Assembly (NCBI GenBank): GCA_963662965.1
Contig: OY759970.1
Coordinates: 2,356,001-2,420,000 of the forward strand
Source of the DNA: DTWD01 sp963662965
GTDB lineage: Bacteria > Acidobacteriota > Vicinamibacteria > Vicinamibacterales > UBA8438
Direction of reading: 5' to 3'
Length of the DNA stretch: 64,000 nucleotides
Position numbers and translations under genes: made by a program. The notes beneath the pieces were generated by a model. It ran no database searches. It worked only from the letters and a program-made list of their open reading frames with translations, and was not told the DNA's origin. Numbering within the stretch: position 1 is the first letter of the stretch; each line of letters begins with the position of its first letter. Positions 51,577 through 60,348 of the stretch are shown here, one piece after another.

Positions 51577-52076
51577 CGCCTCGCTTCGCGCACCAGGTGG
51601 CCGATCTCCGGAAGAACCAACTTCGTCATCGCCAGACGCACCGCGTGCTCGGATCCCGGCATGCTGATGACGATGGTCCCTCCGGCGATACCGGCGCACG
51701 CACGACTCAGCATCGCGGCCGGTCCGATTTCCTCGAAGCTCAGGGCCCGGAAGAGCTCGCCGAAGCCGTCAATCCGCTTGTCGAGGAGCGCCGCCACGAC
51801 TTCGTAGGTGCCGTCCCGCCGGGTGATGCCGGTCCCGCCGGTCATGATCACCGCGTCGACGTCGTCCGCGGCAATCTGGGCCTTGAGCTCGGCGCGCACC
51901 CGCTCGGCGTCGTCCGGGACGATCGTCTTTCCCGCCACCCTATGACCCTGTTGCGACAGCAACTCGACGATGGTTTTGCCGCTGCGGTCGTTCGCTTCCA
52001 TGCGCGTATCGCTGACCGTGACGACGAAGCAGCGGGTCGACTTCGGCGCCTCAGCCTTGTGGGCGACGTGGCTCAT
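51573..52076 (-). CDS. moaB: Molybdenum cofactor biosynthesis protein MoaB/MogA
   Basis: 167 residues. It binds or adenylylates molybdopterin. MoCF_biosynth features: FVVTVSDTRMEANDRSGKTI near residue 17, VDAVIMTGGTGITRRD near 75, and GIAGGTIVISMPGSEHAVRL near 128. First gene of the moaB-moeA pair; further cofactor genes are not in view. Short GGGATCCGGGATC repeats lie just upstream (52110-52141). Confidence 0.92.
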   Translation of the reverse strand: MSHVAHKAEAPKSTRCFVVTVSDTRMEANDRSGKTIVELLSQQGHRVAGKTIVPDDAERVRAELKAQIAADDVDAVIMTGGTGITRRDGTYEVVAALLDKRIDGFGELFRALSFEEIGPAAMLSRACAGIAGGTIVISMPGSEHAVRLAMTKLVLPEIGHLVREARR

Positions 52077-52192
52077 TGGCCTGAATTATAGCGAGGGGCG
52101 GAGGTCGCGATAGGGATCCGGGATCCGGGGTCTGGGATCCGAGGTGGTACGGCGGGTTTGCTCGGTCATCGAGAAAGCCGTACCATCGCGGT

Positions 52193-54070
52193 GTGCGGGC
52201 GAGCGTCAAGCGGCCATCGCTCGGGCCGGCGACAACTTCCTTTCTGCTGCTCGCCGCACTGTTTCTCCCCACGCTTCTCGCGCAAGGCGATCTCACCCGG
52301 CGAGACGAGCTGGAGCGGCTGGACGACGACGCGCGCCGGTGGGTCGAGGAGACCCTCGACGCAATGTCACTCGACGCGAAGGTGGGGCAGCTCGTGCTGC
52401 CCTCGCTGCGGTCGGTCTACACGAGCAGCGACAGCGCGGTCTATGACGACCTGACCACCCTGGTGCACGAGCAGCGCGTCGGCGGCTTTCACGTCTTCGG
52501 CAGTCGGCAAGCGGCGCCCGACGTGCTTCTCAACCCGGCCTACGCGCGGACGGCCCTGGGGCAACCGCTCGCCGCCGCCTCGATCCTCAACCGGCTGCAG
52601 GCGATCTCGCCAATCCCCCTGCTGATGACCGCCGACTTCGAAACAGGGGTCGGCTTTCGCATGACCGGCGCGACAACCTTTCCCCGCGCCATGGCGTTTG
52701 GTGCGGCCGGCAACCCGCAGTTGGCCTTTGACGCAGGACGCATCACCGCGGTGGAATCACGCGCCATCGGCGTGCACCTGAACTTTGCACCGGTGGTCGA
52801 CGTCAACAACAACCCCCGAAACCCGGTCATCAATACCCGTTCGTTCGGTGAGGATCCGTCACGGGTCGCCGAGCTGGCGGTCGCCTACGTCCGTGGGCTT
52901 CAGGCTGGTGGGATGCTGGCGGCGGTGAAGCACTTCCCCGGGCACGGGGACACGGACGTCGATTCGCATCTCGGTTTACCGATCATTCGGCATCCGCGTG
53001 CGCGCCTGGAGGCGGTTGAGCTGCCGCCGTTTCGCCGCGCGATTGCCGCCGGCACCGACGGGGTGATGACCGCGCACATTGAGCTGCCGGCGCTCGACCC
53101 GTCCGAGGGTACGCCGACGACATTCAGCGAGCCGATTGTGACGACGCTGCTGCGCGGCGAGCTTGGCTTTGACGGGTTGGTCTTCACCGATTCGATGCGG
53201 ATGCGTGCGGTGACGGAGATGGTGACGCCCGCCGAAGCCGCCGGGCGCGCCGTGGCCGCGGGTCACGACGTGGTGCTGCACTCGCCGGACGACCGCGCGG
53301 CCGTCGACGGCATCAAGGCGGCGCTCCGCGACGGCCGCCTCAGCGACGACGCGCTCGACCGGTCTGTTCGCCGCGTGCTGACGGCAAAGGCGAGACTCGG
53401 TTTGCACCGTCGGAATCGGGTCGACCTCGAGACCCTCCCGCTCGTCGTCGGCACGCGTGCTCACGAAGCGGTCGCGCGACGGATCAGCGAGCAGTCGATC
53501 ACGTTGATCAAGGACGAGCGCAGCTCCGTACCACTCCGGATCGGGCGAGACCGCTCGCTGCTGTATCTGTCGATGCTCGACTACCCGTCCGGGTGGGGCC
53601 TTGGCGCGCCGAGCCGCATCGTGATTCCGGAGCTGGAAAAGCGGTGGTCGAGCGTCACCGCGATCGAGCTTTCGGACCGCTCGTCACGTTCCGAAATCGA
53701 GCTGGTCCGTGAGACCGCGGGACGATACGATGCCGTCGTCGCCGGCGTGTTCGTCCGGACCGCGTCGTTCAGCGGGCGGATGGATCTGGCAGACGATCTC
53801 GTAGGCCTGCTGCGCGACGTGGCCGCCGATGCCGAACGGCACAGCCAGCCGCTCGTCGTGGTCTTCTTCGGTAATCCGTACGCCGCCACGTTTCTGCCCG
53901 AGCTGCCGTCGGTGCTGCTGACCTATGACTACCGCGACCTGGCGGAGGAAAGCGCCGTGCGGGCCTTGGCCGGTGAAATCGCGGTCGCGGGTCGGCTTCC
54001 GATCGCGCTCGGCGACGAGTTCCCCGTGGGCCACGGCCTGACGCGACCGGTCTTGGGCGGGGCTCCGTGA
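52193..54070 (+). CDS. Secreted glycoside hydrolase family 3 (beta-N-acetylhexosaminidase-like)
   Basis: 625 residues. Signal peptide ends about residue 31 (FLPTLLAQG). The NagZ-type motif KHFPGHGDTDVDSH lies near residue 245 and the nucleophile region GLVFTDSMRMRAV near 328. A C-terminal domain (residues 420-620) resembles the GH3 alpha/beta sandwich. NagZ-type enzymes cleave GlcNAc from peptidoglycan fragments, but the secretion and long C-terminal domain point to an extracytoplasmic role. GTG start. The 3' end carries the promoter of the tRNA gene. Confidence 0.88.
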   Translation: MRASVKRPSLGPATTSFLLLAALFLPTLLAQGDLTRRDELERLDDDARRWVEETLDAMSLDAKVGQLVLPSLRSVYTSSDSAVYDDLTTLVHEQRVGGFHVFGSRQAAPDVLLNPAYARTALGQPLAAASILNRLQAISPIPLLMTADFETGVGFRMTGATTFPRAMAFGAAGNPQLAFDAGRITAVESRAIGVHLNFAPVVDVNNNPRNPVINTRSFGEDPSRVAELAVAYVRGLQAGGMLAAVKHFPGHGDTDVDSHLGLPIIRHPRARLEAVELPPFRRAIAAGTDGVMTAHIELPALDPSEGTPTTFSEPIVTTLLRGELGFDGLVFTDSMRMRAVTEMVTPAEAAGRAVAAGHDVVLHSPDDRAAVDGIKAALRDGRLSDDALDRSVRRVLTAKARLGLHRRNRVDLETLPLVVGTRAHEAVARRISEQSITLIKDERSSVPLRIGRDRSLLYLSMLDYPSGWGLGAPSRIVIPELEKRWSSVTAIELSDRSSRSEIELVRETAGRYDAVVAGVFVRTASFSGRMDLADDLVGLLRDVAADAERHSQPLVVVFFGNPYAATFLPELPSVLLTYDYRDLAEESAVRALAGEIAVAGRLPIALGDEFPVGHGLTRPVLGGAP

Positions 54071-54079
54071 AGGTATAAT
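54053..54079 (+). promoter_or_regulatory. Promoter of tRNA-Arg
   Basis: A perfect TATAAT (54074-54079) with TTGGGC at 54053-54058 (15-base spacing) lies 25 bases before the tRNA. The -35 is inside the end of the GH3 gene. Confidence 0.6.
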
Positions 54080-54103
54080 CGACGTTTCGTTGCCCACCGA
54101 AAC

Positions 54104-54180
54104 GCGCCCTTAGCTCAGCTGGATAGAGCGTCTGGCTACGAACCAGGAGGCCGCAGGTTCGAATCCTGCAGGGCGCGCCA
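54104..54180 (+). tRNA. tRNA-Arg (anticodon ACG)
   Basis: 77 nt cloverleaf. Acceptor GCGCCCT pairs with AGGGCGC, the D-arm is AGCTCAGCTGGATAGAGC, the anticodon loop CTACGAA carries ACG at 54138-54140, the T-arm is GCAGGTTCGAATCCTGC, and CCA is encoded. This tRNA reads CGN arginine codons after A-to-I editing. It marks the edge of a patchy region full of gene fragments. Confidence 0.97.
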
Positions 54181-54260
54181 CATTCTTCCGAATCATTCGA
54201 GAAACGGCGAGGTAGTCTTCCATCCTAGCCCGTCAGGACCCTTGGACACCGTCATTATCC

Positions 54261-54308
54261 GCGTGGCAACCCGCGTGGCAGGGTGTTCGCGTGGCAGACC
54301 GCGTGGCA
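54261..54308. repeat. Four direct copies of GCGTGGCA after the tRNA
   Basis: GCGTGGCA occurs at 54261, 54273, 54289 and 54301, spaced 12, 16 and 12 bases. It lies 80 bases downstream of the tRNA 3' end, a place where integrases insert. It may be a remnant of an integrase end or of arm-type binding sites. The rest of 54181-54434 shows nothing else I can name. Confidence 0.5.
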
Positions 54309-54434
54309 CGCGAGGGCGTTGGGCGCCTTCTTTCCCAACCTGGGATACAAGCCAATCGGGCGTGTGACGGCGACTTCTTGGACTGACGATCGCGCCATCG
54401 ATGCGTGCCTGCCGCGCTATGATCGGCCCTCCGA

Positions 54435-54893
54435 ATGTCTCTTACGTCCGGTTCCGCACTCGGCCCGTATCGCATCGTCTCGCAGTTGGGTGCGGGCGGG
54501 ATGGGCGTCGTCTACACGGCCCACGACCTCTGCCTTGATCGCCAAGTTGCGATCAAAGTCCTCCCGTCTGACCTGACGCGAGACGACACCGCAAAGCAAC
54601 GCTTCCTGCAAGAGACCAAAGCCACCTCGGCCCTCGACCATCCCAATATCTGCAATATTCACGAGATCAATGAGACCACTGACGGCCAGCTCTACCTCGT
54701 CATGGCCTACTACGAGGGGGAGACGCTGAAGGCGCGGATCAAACGGGGGCCGCTACTTGAAGCCCGCGAACATCAAGGTGCGCGAGGACGGGCTTCGACG
54801 ATCCGATGCATGAAGTCCTTGGCCTTAGAGACCGCGTGTATCAAGACCTCTACCATTTCACAATCGGCGGTCCCGTTGAGGACACGCGACTGA
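54435..54893 (+). pseudogene. Ser/Thr protein kinase fragment with internal deletion
   Basis: Begins like a Pkn2-type kinase: LGPYRIVSQLGAGGMGVVYT (glycine loop), RQVAIKVL with the ATP-binding Lys, and LDHPNICNIHEI. After IKRGPL near 54755 the sequence jumps, in another frame, to LKPANIKVREDG, the end of the catalytic-loop region. The HRD motif itself and the activation segment are missing. The remaining frame to 54893 is not kinase-like. Confidence 0.75.
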
Positions 54894-54934
54894 CAACGCT
54901 CCCGTCATATCCGGATGAATAGCGGGCTGGTGCC

Positions 54935-55213
54935 GTGAACCATCAACCTCGGCTGGAGATCCAGTATTGCACGCAGTGCCGCTGGCTCTTGCGGGCCGCG
55001 TGGATGCTCCAAGAGCTCCTGGTCACGTTCGAACTCGAGCTCGGTCAAGCCACGCTCGTTCCAGGCACGGGCGGGGTGTTCGAGGTCCGCGTCGATGGCG
55101 AAACGATCTGGTCGCGCAAAGAGCGTGGACGCTTTCCTGAGTTGAAGGAGCTGAAGCAGCTCGTCCGGGATCGCGTCGCCCCAGACAAGGACCTGGGGCA
55201 CTCGGAGACATGA
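54935..55213 (+). CDS. SelT/SelW/SelH (Rdx) family protein, Cys form
   Basis: 92 residues, thioredoxin-like Rdx fold. The N-terminal redox motif CTQC in IEIQYCTQCRWLLRA-type context (LEIQYCTQCRWLLRAAWM) has Cys where selenoproteins have Sec. It also has FELELGQATLVPGTGGVFEV and the C-terminal PELKELKQLVRD. Function in bacteria is unknown, probably thiol redox. GTG start. It seems intact, unlike its neighbours. Confidence 0.85.
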   Translation: MNHQPRLEIQYCTQCRWLLRAAWMLQELLVTFELELGQATLVPGTGGVFEVRVDGETIWSRKERGRFPELKELKQLVRDRVAPDKDLGHSET

Positions 55214-55217
55214 TGTC

Positions 55218-55433
55218 TCAGGTGCCGCCGCGTGGGTCGCTTTGCCTGATCCCGTTAGGCCGGAGGATGGTATACGCCGTCTTCGGCGGGGGATACGTGG
55301 TCCAAAAGTGGCGGCCGCATTCCAGGCAGACCCAGAACTGGTCGGGTTTCCAGGCTTCTCCGGGACCAGGGTCCGTGAGGTCCATCAGCGCTCCACAGCG
55401 TTGGCAGCGCATCTGAAGGTCGGCATCAGCCAT
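55218..55433 (-). CDS. Small double-CxxC zinc-ribbon protein
   Basis: 71 residues. MRCQRCGALMDL and WVCLECGRHFWTTYPP give two CxxC knuckles, a likely zinc ribbon. No other domain. The frame is open further upstream, but the ATG at 55433 (MADADLQ) gives a compact protein. Role unknown. It follows a second zinc-ribbon gene on the same strand by 10 bases. Confidence 0.6.
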   Translation of the reverse strand: MADADLQMRCQRCGALMDLTDPGPGEAWKPDQFWVCLECGRHFWTTYPPPKTAYTILRPNGIRQSDPRGGT

Positions 55434-55443
55434 TGGCTTGATT

Positions 55444-55794
55444 CTAACGTCGAGCCCGCAGGGAGCGCCGCCGGGCATGTGCCGTCCTGGATGAGGTGTG
55501 GGTAACAACCCCGGTGGCCCACGGTCGATGTGGTCCACCTTCCGTGGCTGCTATCCTTCCCATGGGCCTTCGTCCTTGCTTCACGCACTTCCCCCCTTCG
55601 TTCTCCCAGGACTCAACCTCACCGTCGTGGGCGGTCTCGGCCACCGTCTTTTCCGCGCCGCATTCTGGGCACCGGAACCGCCGGCTCCGAAGGGCTGGCG
55701 GCGTGGCGTCTCCTTTTTCGCGCGCCTGCTCGTTCTCGAAGCGAACGTCTTCCATGAGGTGTCCGCATCTGCTGCACGGCGGCTCATTCGCCAT
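55444..55794 (-). CDS. Small zinc-ribbon protein
   Basis: 116 residues from an ATG preceded by GGGGGAA. CSRCGHLMEDVRFEN and FRCPECGAEKTV supply four cysteines. After about residue 65 the sequence is basic and looks non-conserved, so the true end may have been lost by a frameshift. Function unknown. The 196 bases beyond its start (55795-55990) contain no gene that I can support. Confidence 0.5.
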   Translation of the reverse strand: MANEPPCSRCGHLMEDVRFENEQAREKGDATPPALRSRRFRCPECGAEKTVAETAHDGEVESWENEGGKCVKQGRRPMGRIAATEGGPHRPWATGVVTHTSSRTAHARRRSLRARR

Positions 55795-55990
55795 TTGAGT
55801 TCCCCCTTGGGCGTTCTCGTCGGAGGGTAGCATGCGCATACTGACCTTGGGCTACTGCGCCTGGGTCTTCGTCATCGGAAAGGCACCGTCCCTTTGGGCG
55901 CGTTGACGTCGCCTCAGCGCGCTGCGTAACATGCCTACGCACGGCGTCATGATCGGCCGGACCCGCCCGTGACATCGAACCATCTATGAG

Positions 55991-56428
55991 ATGAGTCCGA
56001 ACAGCCCTCTCCACTGCACCGTGACCAATAAAGGTCCTTGCCACATAGACGTGGCGTGCACGTTGGGCGACGATGGTTCGGTGCCTCCGCACGTCGCGGC
56101 CGAGTTCGACGAACGCGAGCCAGCACTGTCCCCGGATGGGCAGGAGCTGTTCTTTTCGCTTCCCTGAACCGCGTTCATGATGTCGCAGGTAGAGACCGAC
56201 CCGACGTTCGCCGCCGGAACTCCTGAGCGTGTGTTCGACACGACAGGCTATCGCCTTGGCACTTCCGGCACTTCCGGTCGCAGGTATAACATCTCGCCCG
56301 ACGGAGAGCGATTTGTCATGGTGCGTTTTGACCAGCCACAACTCACACGACGCGACGGCTTCAACGGCGTGATCCTCGTCGAGAACTGGTTCCAGGAACT
56401 GACCGAGCGAGTTCCGACGGGACGGTAG
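55991..56428 (+). pseudogene. C-terminal fragments of a kinase-PD40 (TolB-like) protein
   Basis: Two pieces in different frames. The first (55991-56167) ends with EPALSPDGQELFFSLP, a PD40 beta-propeller repeat. The second (56177-56428) holds ETDPTFAAGTPERVFDTTGY, YNISPDGERFVMVRFDQP and the ending ENWFQELTERVPTGR, which is the usual C-terminus of Acidobacteria-type kinases with PD40 repeats. The kinase domain and most of the propeller are missing. Confidence 0.65.
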
Positions 56429-56430
56429 CG

Positions 56431-56598
56431 ATGCCTCTTGAACCTCGCACCACTCTCGGCCCCTATGCCGTCACCGCCAAGACCGGCGAAGGCGGCATGG
56501 GGGAGGTCTACCGCGCCCGCGATACCAAGCTCGACCGGGACGTGGCCCTGAGGGTCCTGTTCGCTCAACGGCTGTTCTTTTCCGGAGGTATGCCATGA
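56431..56598 (+). pseudogene. Ser/Thr kinase N-terminal fragment
   Basis: 55 residues: TTLGPYAVTAKTGEGGMGEV with the glycine loop, then YRARDTKLDRDVALRVL, where the usual ATP-site Lys is Arg. It then stops after FFSGGMP. The last codons overlap the start of the next gene. A truncated copy of the same kinase family as at 54435 and 57579. Confidence 0.65.
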
Positions 56599-57518
56599 GA
56601 AGCATGAGAAGAGTGATGGTGCTTGGCACGTTGCTACTGGCAGGTTCGCTCTCGATCGTCGGTGTGGTTGGCCAGCAAAACGAAATGATCATCGAGGTCG
56701 AGCAACTCGAAGACAACCTCTTTGTGCTGAGAGGAGAAGGCGGTGGGGGCAACACCGCCGTCTTCGTCACGACCACTGGGGTCGTGGTCGTTGACACCAA
56801 GAACCCAGGCTGGGGACAGCCTATCCTGGAGCAGATTGGCGCGCTGACGAGTAACCCGGTCACGACACTTATCAACACCCACAGCCACGCCGACCATGTC
56901 AGCGGCAATGTCGCGTTTCCGACCACGGTCGAGTTCGTGACGCACGAGACCACGAAGGCGAACATGGAGGCGATGAGGCCGTATACGGGTCGGACTGAGC
57001 CGCCGGTGAATGTGTTTGCGGACACAAACGGCCGCGGGTTGCCGACCCGGACATTCACCGACCGGCTGTCGCTCGGGAGCGGCGCCGACCAGGTTGATCT
57101 GTACTACTTTGGGCGCGCCCACACGGGCGGTGACGCCTGGGTGGTCTTCCCGGCTCTGCGGACGCTCCATGCCGGCGACGCCTTCCTGGGCAAGAGAGTG
57201 CCGTTTCTTGATGCCGCCAACGGCGGGAGCGGGGTCGCGATCCCCGACACGCTGCAGCAGGCACACGACACCATCCGCAACGTCGACACTATTATCACCG
57301 GGCACAGCACGCAGGCGACCTGGGCAGACCTGAGCGAATGGGCCGCGTTCAATCGCGACTTTTTGGAGATGGTGCGGGCGGGTCGGTTAGCGGGCAGTTC
57401 CGTCGATGAGATGGCGAGCGGCTGGACGATGCCGACGAAGTATGTCGGCTACGATCCCCCCAACGCGGCTGGGGTCAAACGCAACATCCAGGTCATCGTC
57501 GATGAACTTGAGGGCTAG
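56595..57518 (+). CDS. Secreted metallo-beta-lactamase-fold hydrolase
   Basis: 307 residues. Signal peptide to about residue 26 (SIVGVVGQ). Zinc motif HSHADHVSG (HxHxDH) near residue 97, later ligands in GRAHTGGDAWV and LHAGDAF, and ITGHSTQ. Typical of the periplasmic MBL-fold enzymes of unknown substrate found in Acidobacteria and others. ATG at 56595 has GGAGG 7 bases upstream. It looks intact in a region of broken genes. Confidence 0.88.
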   Translation: MRSMRRVMVLGTLLLAGSLSIVGVVGQQNEMIIEVEQLEDNLFVLRGEGGGGNTAVFVTTTGVVVVDTKNPGWGQPILEQIGALTSNPVTTLINTHSHADHVSGNVAFPTTVEFVTHETTKANMEAMRPYTGRTEPPVNVFADTNGRGLPTRTFTDRLSLGSGADQVDLYYFGRAHTGGDAWVVFPALRTLHAGDAFLGKRVPFLDAANGGSGVAIPDTLQQAHDTIRNVDTIITGHSTQATWADLSEWAAFNRDFLEMVRAGRLAGSSVDEMASGWTMPTKYVGYDPPNAAGVKRNIQVIVDELEG

Positions 57519-57578
57519 CAGCCCGAGGTGAAGAGCCCTGCTGCATTCGATCGAATGGCCCCGTCAACCTGATAGCTT

Positions 57579-58187
57579 ATGGCCCTGGAAGTCGGCTCCA
57601 AACTCGGCCACTACGACGTGACCGCCCTCATCGGCGAGGGGGGGGGCATGGGCGAGGTTTACCGCGTCCGCGACACCAAGCTCGACCGGGATGTGGCGCT
57701 CAAGGTTCTGCCCGAGGCGTTCATGTCTGATCCCGACCGGCTGGCGCGCTTCGAGCGGGAAGCCAAAGTCCTCGCCTCGCTGAACCATCCGAACATTGCC
57801 GCCATCTACGGTCTGGAAGAGACCGATGACACGAAGGCGTTCGTGCTCGAACTGGTCGAAGGGCCGACGCTGGCGGATCGCATCAAGCAGGGGGCGATTC
57901 CGGTCGATGAAGCCCTCCACTTTGGCTTGGCGAAAGCATTCACAGGTGATGCGCCGGATGCCGACCTCTCGCCGTCCCCGACGCTCACGGCATCTGGCAC
58001 ACGCCAAGGCGTGATCCTTGGGACCCTGGCGGGGTCGGCGGTGTGCCTAACTACGACGTCGCACCCGATGGGCGTTTCGTCATGGTGAAACCGGACCAAC
58101 CGAACGACGAACGTCGCGCACGCGTACAAATCCAAGTCGTCCTCAATTGGTTCGAGGAGTTGAAGGCGCGGGTGCCGACTCCATAGC
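57579..58187 (+). pseudogene. Ser/Thr kinase with internal deletions
   Basis: Starts MALEVGSKLGHYDVTALIGE with GGGMGEVYRVRDTKLDRDVA and LNHPNIAAIYGLEE. PVDEAL then jumps to FGLAKAFTGDAPD, so the HRDLKPxN catalytic loop is gone. A further jump and frame change leads to YDVAPDGRFVMVKPDQPNDE and ends VVLNWFEELKARVPTP. All parts belong to one kinase-PD40 protein that has lost at least two internal blocks. Confidence 0.75.
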
Positions 58188-58188
58188 G

Positions 58189-58245
58189 ATGCCCCTGCAG
58201 CCCGGCACCACCCTCGGCCCCTATGCCGTCACCGGCCGCAAAGGG
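58189..58245 (+). pseudogene. Ser/Thr kinase 5' scrap
   Basis: MPLQPGTTLGPYAVTGRKG is the start of the same kinase family, cut after about 19 residues, just before the glycine loop. The sequence from 58246 to 58639 shows no gene that I can support on either strand. Confidence 0.5.
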
Positions 58246-58639
58246 GTAGTGCATATCGCGCAGGTAGCCGATCTGGTTGCTCGCGCTCGGAGCCCCGTGG
58301 TTCGTCACGGATACTCGCGCGACATCGAGGACACGCCTGAACCGGAAATGCCGGCGCGGCTCGCCCGGCAGCTTGCCGCCTTGGTACGGGGAGTCGCGCT
58401 CGTACGAGGACATCGTACCGTTGCCAAGACGGATCTGCGCCTCGTGGCCCGAGTTGGTGTGGACTGCTTGCAGCCCGCTCGACGAACGGTGTTCCGCGCG
58501 CTAACCGGCAACCAGCAGCCTCTGCACCGCATTGCGCTCCCTGCCCGCCAGCGGTAGGATCGGCGGTTACAGCCGTCGTAGTAGTCAGAATCGATCGGAC
58601 GCTCATCGCCCCTCCGTTAGGGTTGGACGGGTCACGGCC

Positions 58640-58825
58640 ATGTATTGCATCAGCTGCGGAAAAACGGTTGTCGAAGGGGCAAGCTTCTGTGCTGCGTGTG
58701 GCGCGAGAGTCCGCCGAGAAAATAAAGGGGCGGCGCCAGACCGCACGATGAGCAGCCTAGAGGGGCGACTCAACATCCCACGGTCTCTCGCAGGCGAGTT
58801 GGAATTTCAGGGGGTATGGAGATGA
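58640..58825 (+). CDS. Zinc-ribbon domain protein, probably truncated
   Basis: 61 residues. MYCISCGKTVVEGASFCAAC is a standard zinc-ribbon at the N-terminus (two CxxC), as found at the start of many membrane proteins. The remainder (SLEGRLNIPRSLAGELEFQG) has no membrane helix, so the protein seems to have lost its usual C-terminal part. It overlaps the start of the next gene. Confidence 0.5.
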   Translation: MYCISCGKTVVEGASFCAACGARVRRENKGAAPDRTMSSLEGRLNIPRSLAGELEFQGVWR

Positions 58826-59937
58826 GGCGACGTCTGCATGAGTTGCTCGGGGTGGCAACGGTGTTCACAACCGTCACGGTGCTCCTGCAGCTTACCGCAG
58901 GGTCGGTGAGGGGCCAGGCTCCGAGTGCGACTGCGTGGGGGCATCCGAACCTGGAGGGCATCTGGCTCGATGTGTACGCCACGCCCTTAGAACGGGCGGC
59001 CGAGCTCGGCGACCGAGAGTTTGCCACAGCCGAAGAGCGGGCCGCACGGGACCAGGTCCAACTCGATCGCCCCCCGGTGCTTGTTAGCGGGGCGTACAAT
59101 GCCGTCTACACGTCAGCGAAGCCGGCGGGCCCACGCACGTCGCTCGTCGTCGATCCGCCGAACGGGAGGATTCCCGCCCTCACACCAGAGGCCCAGCGGC
59201 AGAACGAAGTGGAGCGAGAGTGGCGCCTCATGCTCTTGCGAAACACAGAGACCTGCCGGAACAATGCGCCGGCCTGCGCCGGGGGGGAGTACGGGCCCCC
59301 GTCGCCGCGCAGATTCGATGCCGCTCCCTTCTACAATACGGCGGGCCGCATGAACCGCCACGACGGCCCGGAGGATCAGAGTTTGGGCGACCGGTGCATG
59401 TCGGGGCGCACACCCGATTTAAACGGGTTCCGTCGCATCGTGCAGGGCGAGGATTCCATCGCGATGGGCTATGACACCGGGCAGGGCCAGGGGTTCCAGC
59501 GCGTCATCTACCTGAGCGGGAGCCATCCGCCGAGCCAGATCCGTCTGCGGCACGGGGACTCACGTGGCCGCTGGGAGGGCGAGACGCTGGTCATCGAGAC
59601 CACGAATTTCTCGCCCAAGTTCCCCTTCCAAGGTTCGGGTGAGAACCGTCGGCTCGTCGAACGGTATACGCGGGTTGACGAGGACACGCTCGAATACGAG
59701 GTAACGATCGAGGATCCGACGGTGTGGACGGCGCCGTGGACCATCCGGCAGGAACTGAAGCGTCAGAGCGATGAGCAGAACCGGGTCTACTACGAGCCGC
59801 GGTGCCACGAAGGGAACTACGGCCTGCCGACGTTGCTCCTCGGCGCGCGTATGGATGAGCAGGCGTTTGCGGAAGGGCGCGGTCCGGATCCGTTCTCCTT
59901 CTCCATCTTTGACACCGCAGCGCTTCAACCGCGGTGA
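58816..59937 (+). CDS. Secreted protein of unknown function
   Basis: 373 residues. Signal peptide to about residue 33 (LTAGSVRGQ). Conserved-looking blocks are HPNLEGIWLDVYATPLER, YLSGSHPPSQIRLRHGDSRG, RWEGETLVIETTNF and CHEGNYGLPTLLLGARMDE. The same layout is widespread in Acidobacteria and some Proteobacteria without an assigned function. Cysteines at CRNNAPAC and RCM could form disulfides. Appears intact. Confidence 0.8.
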   Translation: MEMRRRLHELLGVATVFTTVTVLLQLTAGSVRGQAPSATAWGHPNLEGIWLDVYATPLERAAELGDREFATAEERAARDQVQLDRPPVLVSGAYNAVYTSAKPAGPRTSLVVDPPNGRIPALTPEAQRQNEVEREWRLMLLRNTETCRNNAPACAGGEYGPPSPRRFDAAPFYNTAGRMNRHDGPEDQSLGDRCMSGRTPDLNGFRRIVQGEDSIAMGYDTGQGQGFQRVIYLSGSHPPSQIRLRHGDSRGRWEGETLVIETTNFSPKFPFQGSGENRRLVERYTRVDEDTLEYEVTIEDPTVWTAPWTIRQELKRQSDEQNRVYYEPRCHEGNYGLPTLLLGARMDEQAFAEGRGPDPFSFSIFDTAALQPR

Positions 59938-59992
59938 ACCCCGTCGGGCCGAGGGTTTTCTGCCACAGCCTCTCGGTTGAAGGCCACTCTTT

Positions 59993-60330
59993 TCAGAGCA
60001 CGGCGCCATGGCCGCTACGGACCTCGAACCATCCGCGCGGGCAGGAGGCGCTCTTGCAACGGCGGTAGTGCTTATCCTGCAAGACCGCGTTGGTAAACTG
60101 ATGCCAGAGCGCCGCCTGCAACGTGGCCGGCATCGCTACGACCTCGTCCCCGCTGATTCGGTGGATCACAGACTGGTCGTGATCGAGATTCCAGATGACG
60201 AGGTGTTCGAGAAACGCCCTCGTCAGGTCGAGCACGTTATCTGGTCCGACGTGCGCGACCAGGGGCGCGTCGTTGGCTGTGAGCTCGAATTGATCCGGCC
60301 TGTCGGGGTCACGTGGGAAGATTGCGCGCG
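59993..60330 (-). pseudogene. C-terminal gene remnant cut by the dispersed repeat
   Basis: Reverse frame of about 112 residues: FELTANDAPLVAHVGPDNVL, FLEHLVIWNLDHDQSVIHRI, ATLQAALWHQFTNAVLQDKH, YRRCKSASCPRGWFEV. The Cys pair near the end resembles a small zinc finger. Upstream (toward 60330) the frame enters the hairpin repeat, so the gene's start has been replaced by it. Family not recognised. Confidence 0.5.
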
Positions 60331-60348
60331 CCGTATTCCAGTCCGAGA

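Noticed and set aside
50191..51807. Plus-strand open frame of 538 codons
   Set aside because: Antisense of moeA; reads as low-information sequence. MoeA motifs on the other strand are unambiguous.
54261..54308. CRISPR array
   Set aside because: The repeated unit is only 8 bases with 4-8 base gaps, far too short for a CRISPR.
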